From contig JAODUP010000040.1 of NCBI GenBank assembly GCA_025642065.1, forward strand, positions 2,191,501-2,255,500: a stretch of DNA of 64,000 nt. Reading direction: 5' to 3'. Position numbers and translations under genes: made by a program. The notes below the pieces were generated by a model, which did not search any database, was not told where the DNA came from, and was given only the letters and a program-made list of their open reading frames with translations. Positions 22,320 to 34,081 of this stretch are shown here, piece after piece. The stretch's first letter is position 1. Each line of letters opens with the position of its first letter. The DNA is from Paralvinella palmiformis. Lineage: Eukaryota > Annelida > Polychaeta > Terebellida > Alvinellidae.

Positions 22320-23590
22320 TTTTTTTAAATTCATTTGGTTTGAAATGCCTTTATAGAAATTGTATCGTGTTTTTAATGCATTCGCTAAATATAAGCTAAA
22401 TGAATCATATTCCAAGATAAAATAAAATACTGTAGATAAACACTAAATGTGTGATGTACACCACAATTAGTTCCTCAGTTATCCACCAAATTATTTTATT
22501 CGTTATTGCCACATTTGCTGAAGATGAATTATTGTTAAAGGGATTGAAATAAGCTTGAAATCACCCTTTTAGTCAATATATAGAAGTAATTAGAGAGTGA
22601 AACTTGGACTAATATGTCAAAGAATTACAACATTATGATCCAACTTGAACACACACACACACACACACAGACACAGGGTCGTTCATAAGATGATTCAGAG
22701 CCATTGGCAGCGCATCCAAAAGTGGGTCCCCAGAATATTACATATGTATATTAAACATATTTATATCAACCAACAGTTTCCGCGGGTCCTCTGTTCGCGG
22801 TGCACAAAAGACACTCCCACACACGCACGCACACGGGGTGGATTAAAACGTATACGATTTTAGGATAACAGAATTAAGGCCAATTATAGATGTGTGGGTG
22901 GCACGCGAATAAGTAACACGTATGAGGGATTCCTATTTATGACGTAGCCTGTATTATAATGCATTTTAGGGAATTTATGTCAGTTGGAATCGCTACTAAA
23001 GAACTATTGCCGGTGTGTGTGCGCGCGCGCACGTGTGTGTGTGTGTGTTAAAATAACATTATATAAATCATTTTTTATCATTTTATTGTTGAAGTACCCT
23101 TCTTTATAGCTGTAGAATCCATAGATAATAATCAAAATTAATTAACTTAAGCTATTTTAAAACAGAGATGACATCCACAAGCCGGAAAAATGTCGTGCTC
23201 GAACACTCTGTTGGTTACCAAACACATAGCGTCAGGTTTGTTGTGAAGCGTTGTTTAAACAATCTCTTGCCCCTTTCTACGGGTGGCACTTAGGGATTGC
23301 CGGATGATCGTGAAATGATGATAGTGTCATAACGTTCCATATTCTACGCAAAAGAGAAAGACTCATAACTAGTACGACATCTGGCGAATATCGAAGAAAC
23401 TACAACTTGAGGACTTACTAAAAAAGCAACTGATCTAAACTGACCTTAAGTTATTTATTAGGAGGTGCTAGCCTGAATATTCTATCTGAGATTTATCGTA
23501 CTTGCTTAAATATTAATGTACATTTATAACGATGTAATTTTAATAATCGCCCTTACTAGGTCTAGTCATTCAAAGGGGATGTGCAGTGAC
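22320..23590. other. Intergenic stretch
   Basis: No gene was recognised. It holds short CA tracts (22650-22672), a CA/CG tract with GTGTGCGCGCGCGCACGTGT near 23015-23050, and otherwise unique AT-rich DNA. Confidence 0.4.
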
Positions 23591-23630
23591 ACCTAAAATA
23601 TATGCAAAAAACCGCAATGAACGATCAGCA

Positions 23631-23957
23631 TTAATTGTCAGTGAAAGCGACCTTAAACAGGTGAGTGTTTAGAAAAGACTCATAGCTACACAAGTCAAGA
23701 CACGGACTGCCTGCAAATGTGTCTGATTGGATGATCTGAGTTTTAGGAATTTTGATGTCTAGGTGGGATTTCGAATACTTTAATTGCGGATTTTGATAAA
23801 AGAGATCATTTAGAAATAAAATCCATAAAAGCCCAGAACAAAATGGCAGACTCCCGAAACCAATTTTCGTAATAACTCCGCCAATTAAATCATTCACAGC
23901 ATTGATGTTTTGCCGAAATCTTACATTTTCATCATCAATAAATCGAATAAAGCACAT
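23631..23957 (-). pseudogene. LINE C-terminal fragment, weak
   Basis: The minus-strand reading frame ends FLNTHLFKVAFTDN and contains DIKIPKTQ and SDTFAGSPCLD. The FL.THLF..AF end resembles the CR1/L2-like tail at 4478-4726. The upstream portion is not recognisable. Confidence 0.35.
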
Positions 23958-24059
23958 GAATAATGTCTAGTATGGATTGAAATAATTATTTTCTTCAGAA
24001 CATTTCTGGAATGGCCATCAATGAATGAATGCATTCGAAACTAATTGTAACCAGATAAT

Positions 24060-24335
24060 AACCCTTCAGTGACTGATGCATATAATAATGCTTTTAGAAT
24101 TATAATGGGTTTTAATATGAGATGCAGCGCAAGTGGGATGTTTGCTGTTAGTGGTGTTTTAAATTTTAGTGCTACGTATAGAAGACATGTGTTTAGCCTC
24201 AAACGTAGACTTGAGTCCTCACGTAACAGTATTTTAATGTGTCTTGTTAGTTCTGACATGTACAACAGCTCAAAGCTGAAATGGCACAAAGAATTGTATA
24301 GTCAGAGACATTTGGTAAAACAGCTGTAATTTTAC
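24060..24335 (+). pseudogene. LINE reverse-transcriptase C-terminal fragment
   Basis: Frame AYNNAFRIIMGFNMRCSASG, MFAVSGVLNFSATYRRHVFS and LKRRLESSRNSIL matches the common AYN.AFR.L......SAS.MF....V..F....R...F....RL..S.N.I pattern downstream of LINE reverse transcriptases. It ends in LVKQL and a stop. Confidence 0.6.
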
Positions 24336-24339
24336 ACCT

Positions 24340-26510
24340 TTTTATATAATTTTTTTCATATTTTATGCTCTCAATTGTCAATATATTTATTAAATATGGA
24401 CTCGTTTTTGTATCAAATCTTGATGTCTGAAATAAAGAAACCGATTGGTTGATATAAATATAAAGTTAACGTTTAATCTTTGTGGGGGTGGAGTGATATT
24501 AATGTAGTAGTTCATCTACATCAGAGCGCCTGTATACATGATAATTATAATAAATATCATGATAGCAAGAAGGCCATTTCAGTAGTATGACCAGTCCGAC
24601 GTGAAATATGTCATTGAAGAGCGAGACGATTCTTAACAGTTTTAATTTGATTTGGAGATGGCCGTGATTAAAAGATTGATCGTGGATGACACCAAAATGG
24701 TTTTAGGGACATAATAATCAATGCATGTGATCTGTGTATTGATGATTGGGCCCACAAATACCTGTATGACTTGAAGGTACAATGAGTGACCTACAAGATG
24801 CTAATCCACAATATCACGATAACTACATGTCTCTGTTTCGAGGTATTTGTAATATTAATCTCAACTAAAGAAAGGGATACAATTTGTTTTACACTATACT
24901 TGTGTATTATTGTAATAACATATGTTTACTTATTTTTCTTGATGAGGGTATTTACCAGAACTAGAGTCACTGACATCAATCACAACTGGGATTTGACCAC
25001 ATGTGGATCGCGTTCACTACCAAGCTGCAATTTGTCGCATTCCAATGGACCCCAATCCATCGGTATTAGATCCAGTACAGTTTAGATGCTATAGACGAGA
25101 CCTCTTAGCATGTTGCATCCTGCCCTACTTGATGTTCTAAAGATCATACACTGTGGATGCTCATCTTATAGACATTGATTAATGGAGAAATGTAGGTGAT
25201 CAGCGGCCAGGCTGTTCCATCTTTTGTGGATGCAATAGAATGGAAGAATGCCACAATTAACAAATAAAGTAAACTTTCTTCGGCAGAAGATGCTTCTGAA
25301 TAAACATTGACTGTAATTGCTATATTTCGATCTTCTTGTTAGATTTATCTATTGTCTTCTCTGTAGTATTTGTCACCTACATATTGCCATGATATTTGTT
25401 ATTTGTATTGAGAGATGTTGTCTCATTACCTCACCAGGGCAATTTTGCCAATTTTCAAAAGAAAATTTAGAATTTTGTTCCAGGTACTGTCTCAACGGTC
25501 ATATCATGTATATAGCATCCTACTATCATGAAGAACGTGCATTTTATTTTCAAAAATATCTGCCTAGCGGATATGGTTTTACGAAATTTGATTTTCAGAC
25601 GTCATTTTTAGATTTTTCCATACAAGTATATGAAGGACTGTTGAAAAATTATTATCTTGTCTTAAATGATGTTTTGGTAATCTAAATGTAGGGTTTGCCA
25701 CAAAACTAAAGCCTATTAAGTGCTTTTTGGTACGGTTATTGTTAATATCAACTTCTACAGAAAATGCTCAAGGATGTCAATGTTGCATGTCATGAATTTC
25801 TTTTCAACGAAGTGCAAGCTACCAGAACCACAATTAAATGTATGTATCGTATGTGACGCATTTGACCCACAGTGCGCTTAGAAACTTGTGAACAAAGTTT
25901 TCGTTGGTTAAGTTCCTCCTCGCTTATTAGAGCTTCTGCACTAAGTACGTCGATTATGGTTGTCTAAATCATGCTTTTCTTAATTGCTGCCAGACTAGAT
26001 GATTTTCTAATGGGCAAGCGTTCACATAGATATGACACGACGTTGATAGATTTAATAAAGTTGTTAGTAAAATCTTAATAAGCAGTCACTGTATTGTTTT
26101 TTTGAAGAATTGCCCAATGATCAAATCATCATGGGGTAATTTGGTCATATTTTGTTAGTACGGGAGTTCTAAATTCGCTGAAGAGGACTTATATTATAAT
26201 CAGATAGGTAACATAGCAGGGAATTACAATAGTCTATACAAGATATAACAAGGGAATGGACTATATTAACAAGTATTTCTTATATCAAGTATTATTTTAG
26301 ATGGTGGTTGATAGTAGGCAGTTCGGCATACTGATATGACACGTTGACACATATTAGTACATTACTCAAAATAAATAACTCCTAAACGTTTTATGACCGA
26401 TCAGGGACAATGGAAGATGTTTATCATTTTTTATGCCGACAGTAGATAAGTCTACTTGACTTTAAAGGATGTTATAAATGAGACGATATTTTATCTTCAA
26501 TTGAAGCTTC
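24340..26510. other. Intergenic stretch with no assigned gene
   Basis: Open frames of 99 and 122 codons occur on the plus strand (24786-25085, 25317-25685), but I see no conserved motif or splice context. Most likely this is decayed repeat or unique intergenic DNA. Confidence 0.3.
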
Positions 26511-26519
26511 GAGCATTCT

Positions 26520-27140
26520 ATATGTAAGTCCTGTTACTATCAGATAAGAAACCTAGGACTTATTCGCAAATACATAAATGATTAGACATGGAAATCTTTA
26601 GTCCAAGCCCTTATAATTTCTCTACTGGATTATGGTAATCCATTGTTAAATAACCCCCCCCCCGCCTCTCTGACAAACTACCCAAAGGGGGTTCAGAAGT
26701 GAGCTGCACGTCTAATAACATACACTGGCAAATTGGAACATATATACTGGATTCCTGTACGTTTCCGATAATTATACAAGATCTTGTTTCACACAGTCAA
26801 AGTACTGAGTGGAATAGCACCACTGTATCTAAGTGATCTGACCCCAAATAGATATCAGCAATGCATGGAGAGAAATCTCTCACAGGATAAGTTTCCAGAC
26901 TGTGGAATAACTTGTCTAATTATATTAAACTGGCAGCAGGTCAAGAAATATTTTGTAAAGTTATTAAAATCCACTTATTTAAATTACCCTATTTATAATA
27001 TATAAACCAGTGTATTTACGTATAAAATTTGTTTGTGCTATTTGAGAATGTGTTTTACTTATGTTTTCAATGTAAAACGCCTTAGAGCAATTCAAATTAA
27101 ATACGGCGCTATATCATATGTTATTATTATTATTATTATA
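26520..27140 (+). mobile_element. CR1/L2-like LINE, 3' 0.6 kb
   Basis: Frames broken by stops read KSCYYQIRNLGLIRKYIND, then WKSLVQALIISLLDYGNPLL, KVLSGIAPLYLSDLTPNR and KIHLFKLP. These match the CR1/L2-like string CY..LR.I..IR.., LV.ALV.S.LDY.N.LL, .G.AP.YLSDL..., LK.HLF. The 3' tail AAAACGCCTTAGAGCAATTC, ACGGCGCTATAT and (TTA)n is the usual terminus for this clade. It is 5'-truncated and dead. Confidence 0.75.
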
Positions 27141-27144
27141 TGAA

Positions 27145-28400
27145 TAAATAAGTATACAACCAGCTGTGACTTTCCTCACTGACTCATTCAGCCACCTACC
27201 CACTAAAATAGCTCATTATGTTTAATAAATTTGTGTTCAATCGGAAACATAAAAATTAAAGCTTATTCAATGGTTTGATATTTTTAACGAAACGATAGTC
27301 CAGTTTCTACTTAATGTCTAAACTAGATCATTTTAGGGAATACTTAACACCATCACATATCAAACATTCTTTATTGTAGAATAGTTTTTATTCGAAAACT
27401 ACGACTAGCGTACATTTTAAAATTAGCGACATTGAATTATAACAAAACACTTCCTCCTCCTCCAGTTGTCCTACAGAAATAGGTTTTACACATTACATAA
27501 TCAAAGCGGCTGGTTTGTGAAACCGATCCAACGTATCAGCCTTTCGCAGTTTAATTTTATGTACATTATGAACCCTTCACCGCGAAGCATTTTCAAATTA
27601 GCTGGTTCGGAATAATACGCACACGGGTTAATAATTACACGTACTATTATGAAAACATTATCCTATTCCATGCTATGACTTAATCATGAGTATATTCAAT
27701 ACGAAGTCAGCCATTTTCATTATTGAATTAAATACTTTTTTCTTCAGGAATAAAATATATAAGCCATAAGACTGTAACAATGAACATAAATATTCGGCTG
27801 CTGCAGCTTAACATTAGTTACTGAACACCATAGAAAAGATTTAGAAATATCAGGGACCATTGCCTCTGTCCGTATTCAGAAAATAATATCCTTACCAATG
27901 GATGATTTGGGAAAATTTTCCCCACAAGACATTCAACAATAACAACAACAACAACAATTTTACCCCAAAGTAGAAGCTCAAAAATAAATCACGTCATCAT
28001 ACGCTCTATCTAGTTTTGAACATGGAACAACAGGAAATTGGTGTTTATTGAAATTTGTGGTAGACAAATTAGATAATGTTGTACGTGTACGAGCAGTTAA
28101 AATCTGCTTATTGGTAGGACAGTGTATGTGATAGAAACATAGATTTACTGGTACTAGAGGTCAAGCCTATTTCTTTCCTGATTTCTTATTACACCAATAA
28201 TTATTATTCTCCTTTCAAATCAGCAATTGCCTTTCCAACCTGATGTACAATGTAATGAAAAAGATCTTCATGAAATGTATATAAACATATATAATTGCCT
28301 TAAGACTTCACATGCTTACAGCATCATGAACAAAGAATCCTTCAATACATTTTCCTATCTAGCTGTTTTCAACACAATTTGTTATGCGTTGTGAAAGCCC
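27145..28400. other. Intergenic stretch downstream of the 28.5-30.2 kb gene
   Basis: AT-rich DNA without a recognised exon, presumably holding the 3' UTR and poly(A) region of the neighbouring minus-strand gene. I see no clear AATAAA placed to decide its end. Confidence 0.3.
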
Positions 28401-28406
28401 CCCCCC

Positions 28407-28468
<62 letters not shown>
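28396..28468. repeat. (C)n(TC)(AC)n microsatellite
   Basis: A poly-C run and an AC tract lie just downstream (minus sense) of the stop codon of the gene at 28487-30214, so they are probably within its 3' UTR. Confidence 0.85.
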
Positions 28469-28470
<2 letters not shown>

Positions 28471-28486
28471 GCGGATATGCTTCCCC

Positions 28487-28739
28487 CTAATAAACAAAAC
28501 TAAAGTTAGCCGTTCGGTATTTGTAGGTGTCGCCATCTCTCTTCTGGAGTTCCATCCTTTTGGCATGTAGTACCTCCGACGCCCACTCCTTATCGATGGC
28601 GAAGGTCATTCGTCGATGAGGGATGGTGTTTAGAAAGAACGTATCATAACATTCACTGCGAGCCTGTGGTGGGTCTGGCGCTATGACTGGTACAGGCAGC
28701 TTCTCGGTAAATGGCAATCGCTTGGCAATACACGGCCTC
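28487..28739 (-). CDS. Unnamed gene, coding exon 3 (stop)
   Basis: Acceptor CATCAG| at 28740-28742. It encodes KRPCIAKRLPFTEK..., the conserved-looking YDTFFLNTIPHRRMTFAIDK and EWASEVLHAKRMELQKRD, ending NFSFVY and TAG. Confidence 0.88.
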
Positions 28740-30075
28740 CTGATGGGAAGATATTATGGTATATAGAGTTAATTATTGGGATTTAAATATTCCGCAAGTT
28801 GGATTTGGTATTACTGACCTTATGATATATATTTTTTCAGTTGGAAGAGAGAGAAAAAGACTTTTGTTCAACCTCACCACCGTTTAGCTCACAGATAAAT
28901 GAGGTTAATGGAAGACTTTTATTCTGAAGAATGTAATATTCTACAGACTCAGGTAGTGCTGCGATTCGTTCTCAAGACTTCGAGATTTCGAGAATAGTAA
29001 GTTATGAACTCTGCCGCGCGCCAAGAAGAGAGAGAAAGAAACAGACAGAGAGAGAGAGAGAGAGAGATAGAGAATGAGAGAGCATCTCAATGATTTAACT
29101 TACTTTAGATTTAGGGGGTCTCCGTGTACTTGCATTCTCCAGCCATATTTCTCGAGCTGTTCCTCATAATCCAGAGGATTGTCTACTCCCAACTCTTCAT
29201 CGACCTCTGACCTTTGACGCATTTCATCACGTGACCCCTGGCTAGACCCCTCATCGATAGCGTAATCTTCGGCATCGTGAACGTCTTGCCTGCTGTCTTG
29301 CCTGTCGTGTACACCTTGGCTGTACTCTATCTCTTGTCTGTCGTGTACACCTTGGTTGTACTCTATCTCTTGCCTGTCTAGTATATCCGGTGTAATAGTA
29401 GGTGTACAACGGATAGGGCCAGCGGACTTAACCGGTCTCTGACTCCGTAATCGCGGACGATACGTCGTTGCACTTTTAATGCGCTCCCGGCGGTCAAACG
29501 GTGATGGGATGGCGCCACCGTCGACATCCACTCCACCACCGTAACCGGAGGACCGTCCGGAATGGCTAACCCGAGACTCCGGCGTGAACTGCGGGGTAAG
29601 TTTCGGCTCTCCGGATTCCAGCCTTTGGGCGATTTCCTTGAGATAATCTTGGAAGTCGGGTATGCGGTTGGTTTCCGTCGTTTTCGTGTGCCAAGCCTTC
29701 ACGGGACGACTGTACCCCAAACCGTAACGTGGCGGACGTGTGTTAACCCCGCTTGGCGGAGCCACCGAGAATAACTTCTCGTCGGGCGTTGGCTGCGAGT
29801 AGAACGTGTTTTGGGTTCTGATAGATGTCGCTGCGGTAGAGGGTCTGCTACATATCTGAGCTTCACCTCGTATTTCTAGGTTGATGACAGCAGATTTCGA
29901 CCTGTCTGGTGTTGGTGTCGTCCTACTTAGGGCTCTAGACCACGAGTTATATTTTTGTGTTAGTTTCTGCGATCTTCCCCATTGTTCGTGGCTGTAGATT
30001 GGGGTCTTGACATCTGACCTCTTTTGATGTGGCTTAGCTGCAATTTTAAATTAACGGTAACGATATTGCGGATTT

Positions 30076-30111
<36 letters not shown>

Positions 30112-30214
30112 TATTTACATCTTACTTACAATGCGATTCCCCATGTAGTATAATATCTTGTGCTTTCAATACCTCGTTTGCTGGTGGGTACCAACCATAA
30201 ACACATTCCTTCAT
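28487..30214 (-). CDS. Three-exon gene, 423-residue protein of unconfirmed family (possibly sperm/ciliary)
   Basis: Exons 30214-30130, 30037-29104 and 28739-28487 join in phases 1 and 2 to 1272 nt without a stop. The protein starts MKECVYGWYPPANEV. It has a polar, low-complexity middle (SRALSRTTPTP, RPPRYGLGYSRPVKAWHTKT, FQDYLKEIAQRLESGEPKL), a short repeat of VHDRQEIEY.QG, an RPCIAKRLPFTEKLPVPVI segment, and a well-formed C-terminal block, YDTFFLNTIPHRRMTFAIDK then EWASEVLHAKR. No signal peptide or membrane segment is visible, so it is probably cytosolic or axonemal. The C-terminal block loosely recalls small sperm microtubule inner proteins such as the TEPP/SPMIP8 group, but I cannot verify this. 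An X-box-like site upstream at 35916 would fit a ciliary role. The gene structure is firm; the function is not. Confidence 0.85.
29041..30108. repeat. (GA)n tracts flanking exon 2 of the unnamed gene
   Basis: Purine tracts at about 29028-29085 and 30081-30109 lie within about 20 and 45 bases of the exon's donor and acceptor respectively. Confidence 0.7.
29104..30037 (-). CDS. Unnamed gene, coding exon 2 (934 nt)
   Basis: Acceptor TTGCAG| at 30038-30039; donor AAA|GTAAGT at 29103. Codon content is richer in GC than the flanks. It carries the basic PPRYGLGYSRPVKAW patch and, at about 29290-29390, two 39-nt tandem units each encoding VHDRQEIEY plus a QG link. It ends LDYEEQLEKYGWRM...DPLNL. Confidence 0.88.
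30130..30214 (-). CDS. Unnamed gene, coding exon 1
   Basis: The ATG at 30214 is preceded seven bases earlier by a splice acceptor (TTTCTAG|), so a 5' non-coding exon lies further upstream. It encodes MKECVYGWYPPANEVLKAQD then IILHGESH. Donor CATT|GTAAGT, phase 1. Confidence 0.85.
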
Positions 30215-30421
30215 GACGACGCTAGAAAGACAAGAATATAAACACGTTATGATTAGAGAATTTATTTTACTGGATAGATGAATGTGTCCTAGAATGTTTG
30301 GAAATAAAACCGTATAACTTATTTTAATGACAAAGTTGTTTATTAACCAGAAAGATTACTTCAAGGTATTTTCAGGAATCGTAGTTTATGGTATATAAGA
30401 TGTATATGAACCCATTGCCGT

Positions 30422-30433
30422 TATATATATATA

Positions 30434-30465
<32 letters not shown>
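30422..30465. repeat. (TA)n microsatellite
   Basis: A TA tract lies about 200 bases upstream of coding exon 1 of the unnamed gene, in its presumed 5' intron. Confidence 0.85.
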
Positions 30466-30519
30466 CTCCCGGAAATACAAACCAAGCATATATAATCATA
30501 TATCGCAATAGCTAGCAAA

Positions 30520-30760
30520 CGTATACGTGTATCTATTGACGTTCTGGTGGAAGTTGGCAAAAAAGTGAAAGCTATAGAATATGGTGTTCCGTGTAGTACA
30601 CTGTCAACGTGGTTGAAGAACAAGGATACATTGAGAAATGCTCGTAGAAATTTGTTTGCAAAACAGAGTATCTATCTTCAGTCATTGCCTGACACGCGAC
30701 AGTTTTTTTCATGTAAAATCATGAAGGAGAATGTGGAAATAAAAGATGAAACGAATTGCT
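30520..30760 (+). pseudogene. pogo/Tigger transposase N-terminal fragment
   Basis: Plus-strand codons read VSIDVLVEVGKKVKAIEYGV then PCSTLSTWLKNKDTLRNA, the CENP-B/pogo-type helix-turn-helix (I....EKG.K...IA.E.GI..STLSTWLKNK). No catalytic domain or terminal repeat was found near it. Confidence 0.6.
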
Positions 30761-31119
30761 GGTTTTGATCATCCAATCAGAGACCGGGAACACATTTGCT
30801 CCGTGTCTTAATAAAACACGGTTATTTTCACCAATTATCGCTCATGCGTTGGTAACTAACTTGAATACTGGGATACAACGAAGTACCATTGAAAGAGAGA
30901 GTTTGTGTATGTGTGTGTGCGTGCGCGGGCGTGTGTGCTCCCACAGCACAGGTCATACTGGATTGCGGTGCTGACCTCTAGAACGTGTGGGCCAATCCCA
31001 GTGTTATCCGTGCCTTTTGGGTTTCTATATTGTGATCTTAATAACCTAAGGAGTCACCCCCCCCCCCTACCGTCATATATTCAGCTCAGCAGGCTATACA
31101 AAGCACTGATTAATAACTG

Positions 31120-31290
31120 ACTGACTGTCTGATCGATTGAGTGACTGGGTGAATGGCTGCCTGACTGATTGCCTGACTGCCTCCCCTTTCTGACTGACTT
31201 CCTGATTTTCTGACTGACTTCCTGACTGACTAACTGACTGACTGACTCACTCACTAACTGACTGACTGACTCACTCACTCACTCACTAAT
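31120..31290. repeat. Degenerate (GACT)n tract
   Basis: CTGACTGA-type tetranucleotide repeats with ACTC interruptions, in the intergenic/5' intron region of the unnamed gene. Confidence 0.8.
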
Positions 31291-31562
31291 TACCTAACTG
31301 TATAGCATTAACTGAAGCCTAGATTAGTCGGATCAATAAGGTAATATCTCATTGAACAAGAGATAACTATCTGAACAAAGACAAACCAAGAAGACTTCAG
31401 GTGACATGTTTGATGTTGATTGATCTACAGAAAACTGGCTGATGGTAGAGACAAAACTACATTGTGCAAACGTTATTAAATGAGATAGATAGATAGGTAG
31501 ATAGGCAGATGCTACGAAACTAAACAAATCAATTGGCGTAATAAAGATATCGCATACTATTA

Positions 31563-31712
31563 TCACTCACTCACTCACTCACTCACTCACTCACTCACTC
31601 ACTCACTCACTCACTCACTCACTCACTCACTCACTCACTCACCTACTCACTGTCTCACTGACTCACTGATTCACTGACTGATTCACTCACTCACTCAGTC
31701 CTCACTCGCTCA
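31563..31712. repeat. (ACTC)n satellite
   Basis: About 25 pure ACTC units followed by degenerate units. The same repeat recurs at 63410-63480. Confidence 0.9.
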
Positions 31713-31736
31713 CATAGTGTAAATAAACAGAAACAT

Positions 31737-31925
31737 TCAATAATCAATGTCAGTTAAGTAAACGGTATCGCGGTCATAAATAATATTAAATCGAAAGTGT
31801 CTTTTTCTTATTTTAATCAGATCTATAACTTTGTTATCAAAGGTGCCAATAACATGAGAAATATTTCTGGAGGAATGAGTGTCTTTGATATAACCGGCCA
31901 TGACGATATGAATTACTGCTTTTAT
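31737..31925 (-). CDS. Hypothetical coding-like segment, unassigned
   Basis: The minus-strand frame reads IHIVMAGYIKDTHSSRNISH, VIGTFDNKVIDLIKI and RKRHFRFNIIYDRDTVYLTD before a stop. A CAG acceptor-like site precedes IHIV. The composition is protein-like, but no family is recognised. It may be an old retrocopy or a stray exon. It lies between the unnamed gene and its putative promoter. Confidence 0.2.
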   Translation of the reverse strand: MKAVIHIVMAGYIKDTHSSRNISHVIGTFDNKVIDLIKIRKRHFRFNIIYDRDTVYLTDIDY

Positions 31926-32698
31926 TAGCCCTGTTCCCAATAGAGACATTTACCGGAGGGAAAACTTCATAGTGTATTGAGGTAATCAGATGAAACATCA
32001 TACAGATTCGAATTCGGCGCTGTTAACCTGAAGGTCTGCCAGGCAGCCTACTAAAGTTACCTTGAGGTAGTCCACATTCAGTACGTCATAAACGATTTGT
32101 TATAAGCGGCACCCATAAGCACGGAGTTAAAGGTAACATTGGTCAACCAACATGATGATATACTTATATTCATTCTTTATGTTATAAGCGACTTCATCCT
32201 ATACATACACAAAAAATATTGCTTCTGGTCATACCTGATGTCGGTTATAAATGTTAATTATACGATAAACGGCATTAATAATGCCAATGTTTACCTGGGT
32301 CCGCTGGGACTTTGATATTCTCTCAGTAAATATACAATATTGATGTGATGTCCTGATTGTCAAATTATATATCAATTAGACAGGTATGTCCACATAACAG
32401 ACAGGTATCAACTTGGGATACGTGTACCAGACAGATATATCAGTGTGGAAGACATGTAGTAGTCACAGGTATCAATATATTAGACATATATTAGTATATC
32501 AGACAGGTATCAGTCTTACAATGCCACTTACTATAATAATAAGCCTACTGTTACGGTAGACTTATTGCTCACAAACTTGTCAATAATCTAGCTACACGTC
32601 AAACGGCAAAGACCAGAGTTTTCCAATCAAATCGACTTAAAACTGCCAACGTATTACTTATGGTTATTAATCATCTGATATATGGTATATAATCCTTA

Positions 32699-32699
<1 letters not shown>

Positions 32700-32745
<46 letters not shown>
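32700..32745. repeat. (TA)n microsatellite
   Basis: A pure TA tract upstream of the 32-bp minisatellite. Confidence 0.85.
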
Positions 32746-32746
<1 letters not shown>

Positions 32747-32879
32747 ATCTGACTGTGCCATACTAATCCGGTCTTACATAACAACAGTAAGCCTAGCCAT
32801 AGATGAGATAGGTGAGAAGGAATAATTATACACACTTCTGTATATTGTCCCATAACAGTCCACACAGCCGAGTTTATTG

Positions 32880-33610
32880 TCCTGTACCAGTCCGCTTACC
32901 TGTCTATATTGTCTTGTAAGTGTCTATATCGTCTTGTAATAGTCCACAGAATGTCTATATTGTCATGTAACAGTTCACAGACATGTTTATATCGTCCTGT
33001 TACAGTCCACAGACATGTTTATATCGTCCTGTTACAGTCCACAGAAATGTTTATATCGTCCTGTTACAGTCTACAGACATGTTTATATCGTCCTGTAACA
33101 GTCCAAAGACATGATTATATCATCCTGTTACAGTCCACATACATGTTTATATCGTTCTGGAGCAGCCACAGACATGTTTATATCGCCCTGTTACAGTCCA
33201 CAGATATGTTTTTATCGTCCTGTTACAGTCCACAGACATGTTTATATCGCCCTGTTTCAGTCCACAGACATGTTTATATCGTCCTGTTACAGTCCACAGA
33301 TATGTTTATATCGTCCTGTTGCAGTCCATAGACATGTTTATATCGTCCTGTAACAGTCCATAGACATGTTTATATCGTCCTGTTACAGTCCACAGACATG
33401 TTTATATCGCCCTGTTACAGTCCATAGACATGTTTATATCGTCCTGTAACAGTCCATAGACATGTTTATATCGTCCTGTAACAGTCTACAGACATGTTTA
33501 TATCGTCCTGTAACAGTCCATAGACATGTTTATATCGTCCTGTAACAGTCCATAGACATGTTTATATCGTCCTGTAACAGTCCATAGACATGTTTTTATC
33601 GTCCTGTAAT
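32880..33610 (+). repeat. 32-bp minisatellite, about 22 units
   Basis: Unit TGTTTATATCGTCCTGTTAC then AGTCCACAGACA, at a constant 32-bp spacing from 32989 on, with degenerate units at the left border. Units differ mainly at GTTAC/GTAAC and CACAG/CATAG. Arrays are contiguous with no spacers, so this is not a CRISPR array. Long open frames across it are an artefact of the stop-free unit. Confidence 0.95.
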
Positions 33611-33624
33611 ACCTACATACCTAT

Positions 33625-33775
33625 CTGCCTGCATACCTACATATCTACCTACCTATCTATCGACCTACCTATCGACCTACCTACCTACCTACCTACCTAC
33701 ATACATACATACAGACAGACAGACAGACAGACAGACAGATAGACGGAGAGACAGCCAGACAGACAGACAGACACA
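33625..33775. repeat. (CTAC)n then (ACAG/AGAC)n tetranucleotide tract
   Basis: CCTACCTACC units change into ACATACAT and then AGACAGACAG units, directly abutting the 32-bp minisatellite. Confidence 0.9.
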
Positions 33776-33869
33776 TTTCCCTATTACCTTAAAATACTAA
33801 AAAAACATGATACTGACAATCAAAAAGAATATATCGTATTCCTTAGTTTTGTAATATAAAGTAGTATTA

Positions 33870-34029
33870 GAAATATATATGTGTGTGTGTGTGTGTGGTG
33901 GTCGTGTGTGTGTGCGTGTGTTGTGAAGATAGATTAAAGAGATTAACAAACGGTGAACGACTTTGTATAATCTCGAATTGCAAAACAATCACATGTACGT
34001 GACACATATTAGCACGATATAGCTGATTA

Positions 34030-34081
<52 letters not shown>

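Noticed and set aside
25317..25685. 122-codon plus-strand ORF as a gene
   Set aside because: No recognisable motif, splice context or neighbouring support; composition fits AT-rich non-coding DNA.
32909..33353. 140- and 80-codon plus-strand open frames
   Set aside because: They lie wholly in the 32-bp minisatellite and exist because the unit lacks stops.
32880..33610. Regular 32-bp repeats as a CRISPR array
   Set aside because: The units are contiguous with no unique spacers, there are no cas genes, and the genome is eukaryotic.
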